Shown one piece after another: positions 63,001-64,000 of a stretch of 64,000 nucleotides of DNA. Source of the DNA: Bacteroidales bacterium UBA2295 (GTDB taxonomy: Bacteria; Bacteroidota; Bacteroidia; Bacteroidales; Tenuifilaceae); contig DDWD01000212.1 of NCBI GenBank assembly GCA_002345825.1, positions 29,454-93,453 on the forward strand, given 5' to 3'. The translations under genes and the position numbers were made by a program. The notes beneath the pieces are model-generated. The model was given only the letters and a program-made list of their open reading frames with translations, had not been told where the DNA came from and did not search any database. Positions within the stretch are counted from its first letter, which is position 1; each line of letters starts with the position of its first letter.

Positions 63001-63073
63001 GCAAGATATTAAAGAGGATTTAGAGGTTGAGTTTAACCAATACCTATCTAGATACTATCAACAAGCACGATAA
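60017..63073 (+). CDS. DUF2723/GT117-family membrane glycosyltransferase
   Basis: Large membrane protein of 1018 residues. About a dozen spans fill residues 10-300 and 500-600. The N-terminal loop after TM1 carries the family hallmark SFWDCSERITAAYKLEVPHPPGAPFF (split here only for description), with acidic residues as in GT-C glycosyltransferases. A soluble C-terminal region (about 610-1018) includes NGDNDTFPLWYAQEVEGIR and a TPR-like end. Homologues in Bacteroidota are annotated as protein O-mannosyl-transferase-like; the acceptor is unproven. It is followed by a terminator and then atpD. Confidence 0.87.
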   Translation: MKSYKQLNVIVGWIVFAIAATVYLMTMESSASFWDCSERITAAYKLEVPHPPGAPFFMLLGNFFTTFAASPTQVALAMNSMSALASAFTILFLFWTITHLSRRLIVSFDGEPSFGQTIAIIGSGAIGALAYTFTDSFWFISVEAEAYATSSLFTAIVFWAILKWENVANKPNSNRWLILIAYIMGLSIGVHLLNLLTIPAIVFVYYFKKHEVTRWGIVGALATSVALLGGIMYVIIPGVVSFASKFELLFVNTFKMPYNSGVIIFIITLAALLAYGLWITVKKKKVLIHTLILGVTVITIGYSSYAMLVIRAEANPPMNQNNPSSVFALLHYLNREQYGTRPLVTGQYYNAPVVDSKDRFTYLKKNGRYEKTYLRTEYEFDDRFETIFPRMWSWQEDHTNEYKKWGDVKGRPIRLTTPGGEQEVRRVPTFGENLRFFISYQIGHMYWRYFMWNFVGRQNDVQGHGDIMNGNWLTGINGIDAIRLGNQDEITSEMKNHPARNTYYMLPLILGLLGLVYQVSRDPKNFWVVTLLFVLTGMAIVVYLNQTPLQPRERDYSYVGSFYAFSIWIGIGVLAMYEFFRKYTKGVVAAGGAILISLTVPAVLASENWDDHDRSGRYMARDFAYNYLNTCDENAIIFTNGDNDTFPLWYAQEVEGIRTDVRIVNLSLLGTDWYSEQMKWKANSSAPVPITMDFDKFVQGTRDVVYVLDRIQQPVELKKLMDFVASDKPDTRHRGQNGEMIDYMPSKQIKITVDKQKVIENGIVKPEDAHLIVDEIVWSIEKDYIQKNEMMILEILANNNWERPIYFVSTGGDSDIGLTDYLQLEGFAYKLVPIRTQPTDYLSVGRVNVDKMYDNYMNVFKWGGIDKPDVLVDHNVQRTTLVLRLRNNFNRLAEELLAQNKIDSAVNVLDRIVELLPQEKFPYDFFAIGLIESYYKANETEKANELLNNYANASLDNLRYYSSLKPQLFKLVGYDTELNLQIMQELVAVAERFGQQDIKEDLEVEFNQYLSRYYQQAR

Positions 63074-63092
63074 GTAGTTGCTACGCATAACC

Positions 63093-63125
63093 TAAAGCCG
63101 CTGATTTAGCGGCTTTATTTTTTTC
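63093..63125 (+). terminator. rho-independent terminator after the DUF2723 gene
   Basis: TAAAGCCGCT (63093-63102) pairs with AGCGGCTTTA (63108-63117) around GATTT, followed by a T run. Confidence 0.92.
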
Positions 63126-63195
63126 TATCGTTGACTGAAAAATATGCCTATCTTTAATGAGGGTAATTTATATCATCAACAAAAAGTGGATGTAT

Positions 63196-64000
<805 letters not shown>

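Overview
The window looks like chromosomal DNA of a member of the Bacteroidota (Bacteroidales/Marinilabiliales-like). The evidence is: secreted enzymes with C-terminal sorting domains of the type IX secretion kind, a TonB-dependent-receptor-like barrel with an N-terminal carboxypeptidase-regulatory fold, LytTR regulators, a Bacteroidota-type atpD, and several promoters of the TTTG-N19-21-TAnnTTTG form used by this phylum. No tRNA, rRNA, CRISPR array, transposase or prophage gene was recognised. No species is assigned.

Layout. 1-10.3 kb: end of an MMPL-type RND exporter, a polyprenyl diphosphate synthase, a membrane LytTR regulator next to a TonB-receptor-like barrel, a YitT protein, RsgA, a two-domain universal stress protein, a small ferredoxin, and a Cache-like membrane protein paired with a YccF protein. 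10.3-16.3 kb: a U32 protease-family protein, an intergenic block of nested palindromic repeats, an ABC-F ATPase, a CPBP membrane protease with a small membrane protein behind it, and a protein made of two SiaC-like domains. 16.5-22.2 kb (minus strand): a tight three-gene set of exported caspase-like protease, outer-membrane barrel and kelch/Fn3 lipoprotein, plus a P4-type acid phosphatase lipoprotein. 22.4-27.1 kb: ECF sigma factor, anti-sigma-like protein, outer-membrane barrel, and a TPR/membrane protein whose C-terminus looks like a decayed SpoIIE phosphatase. 27.2-34.3 kb: PepE, a SUI1-like factor, then an operon with two secreted nucleases, a metalloprotease-barrel protein and a 5-formyl-THF cyclo-ligase. 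34.4-39.0 kb (minus): fabH, plsX, rpmF, DUF177 and typA. 39.4-56.2 kb (minus): the transporter operon described below. 56.6-59.8 kb (minus): a MacB/FtsX-type permease and its ATPase. 60.0-64.0 kb (plus): a DUF2723/GT117 membrane glycosyltransferase and the start of atpD.

The most unusual locus is the eight-gene minus-strand operon at 39435-56242. It encodes an ABC ATPase, an ABC-2 permease fused to a zinc-less M1-peptidase-like domain and a golvesin-like C-terminal domain, a TolC-type outer-membrane factor, a lipoprotein membrane-fusion protein, a DUF418 membrane protein, a full-length RND permease, a 1568-residue single polypeptide that joins a complete RND permease to six further membrane segments and a complete ABC ATPase, and finally a short ABC-2 permease. 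I infer that this is a composite exporter in which proton-driven (RND) and ATP-driven (ABC) modules share one TolC/MFP conduit. I know of no characterised RND-ABC fusion. Substrate and mechanism cannot be read from the sequence.
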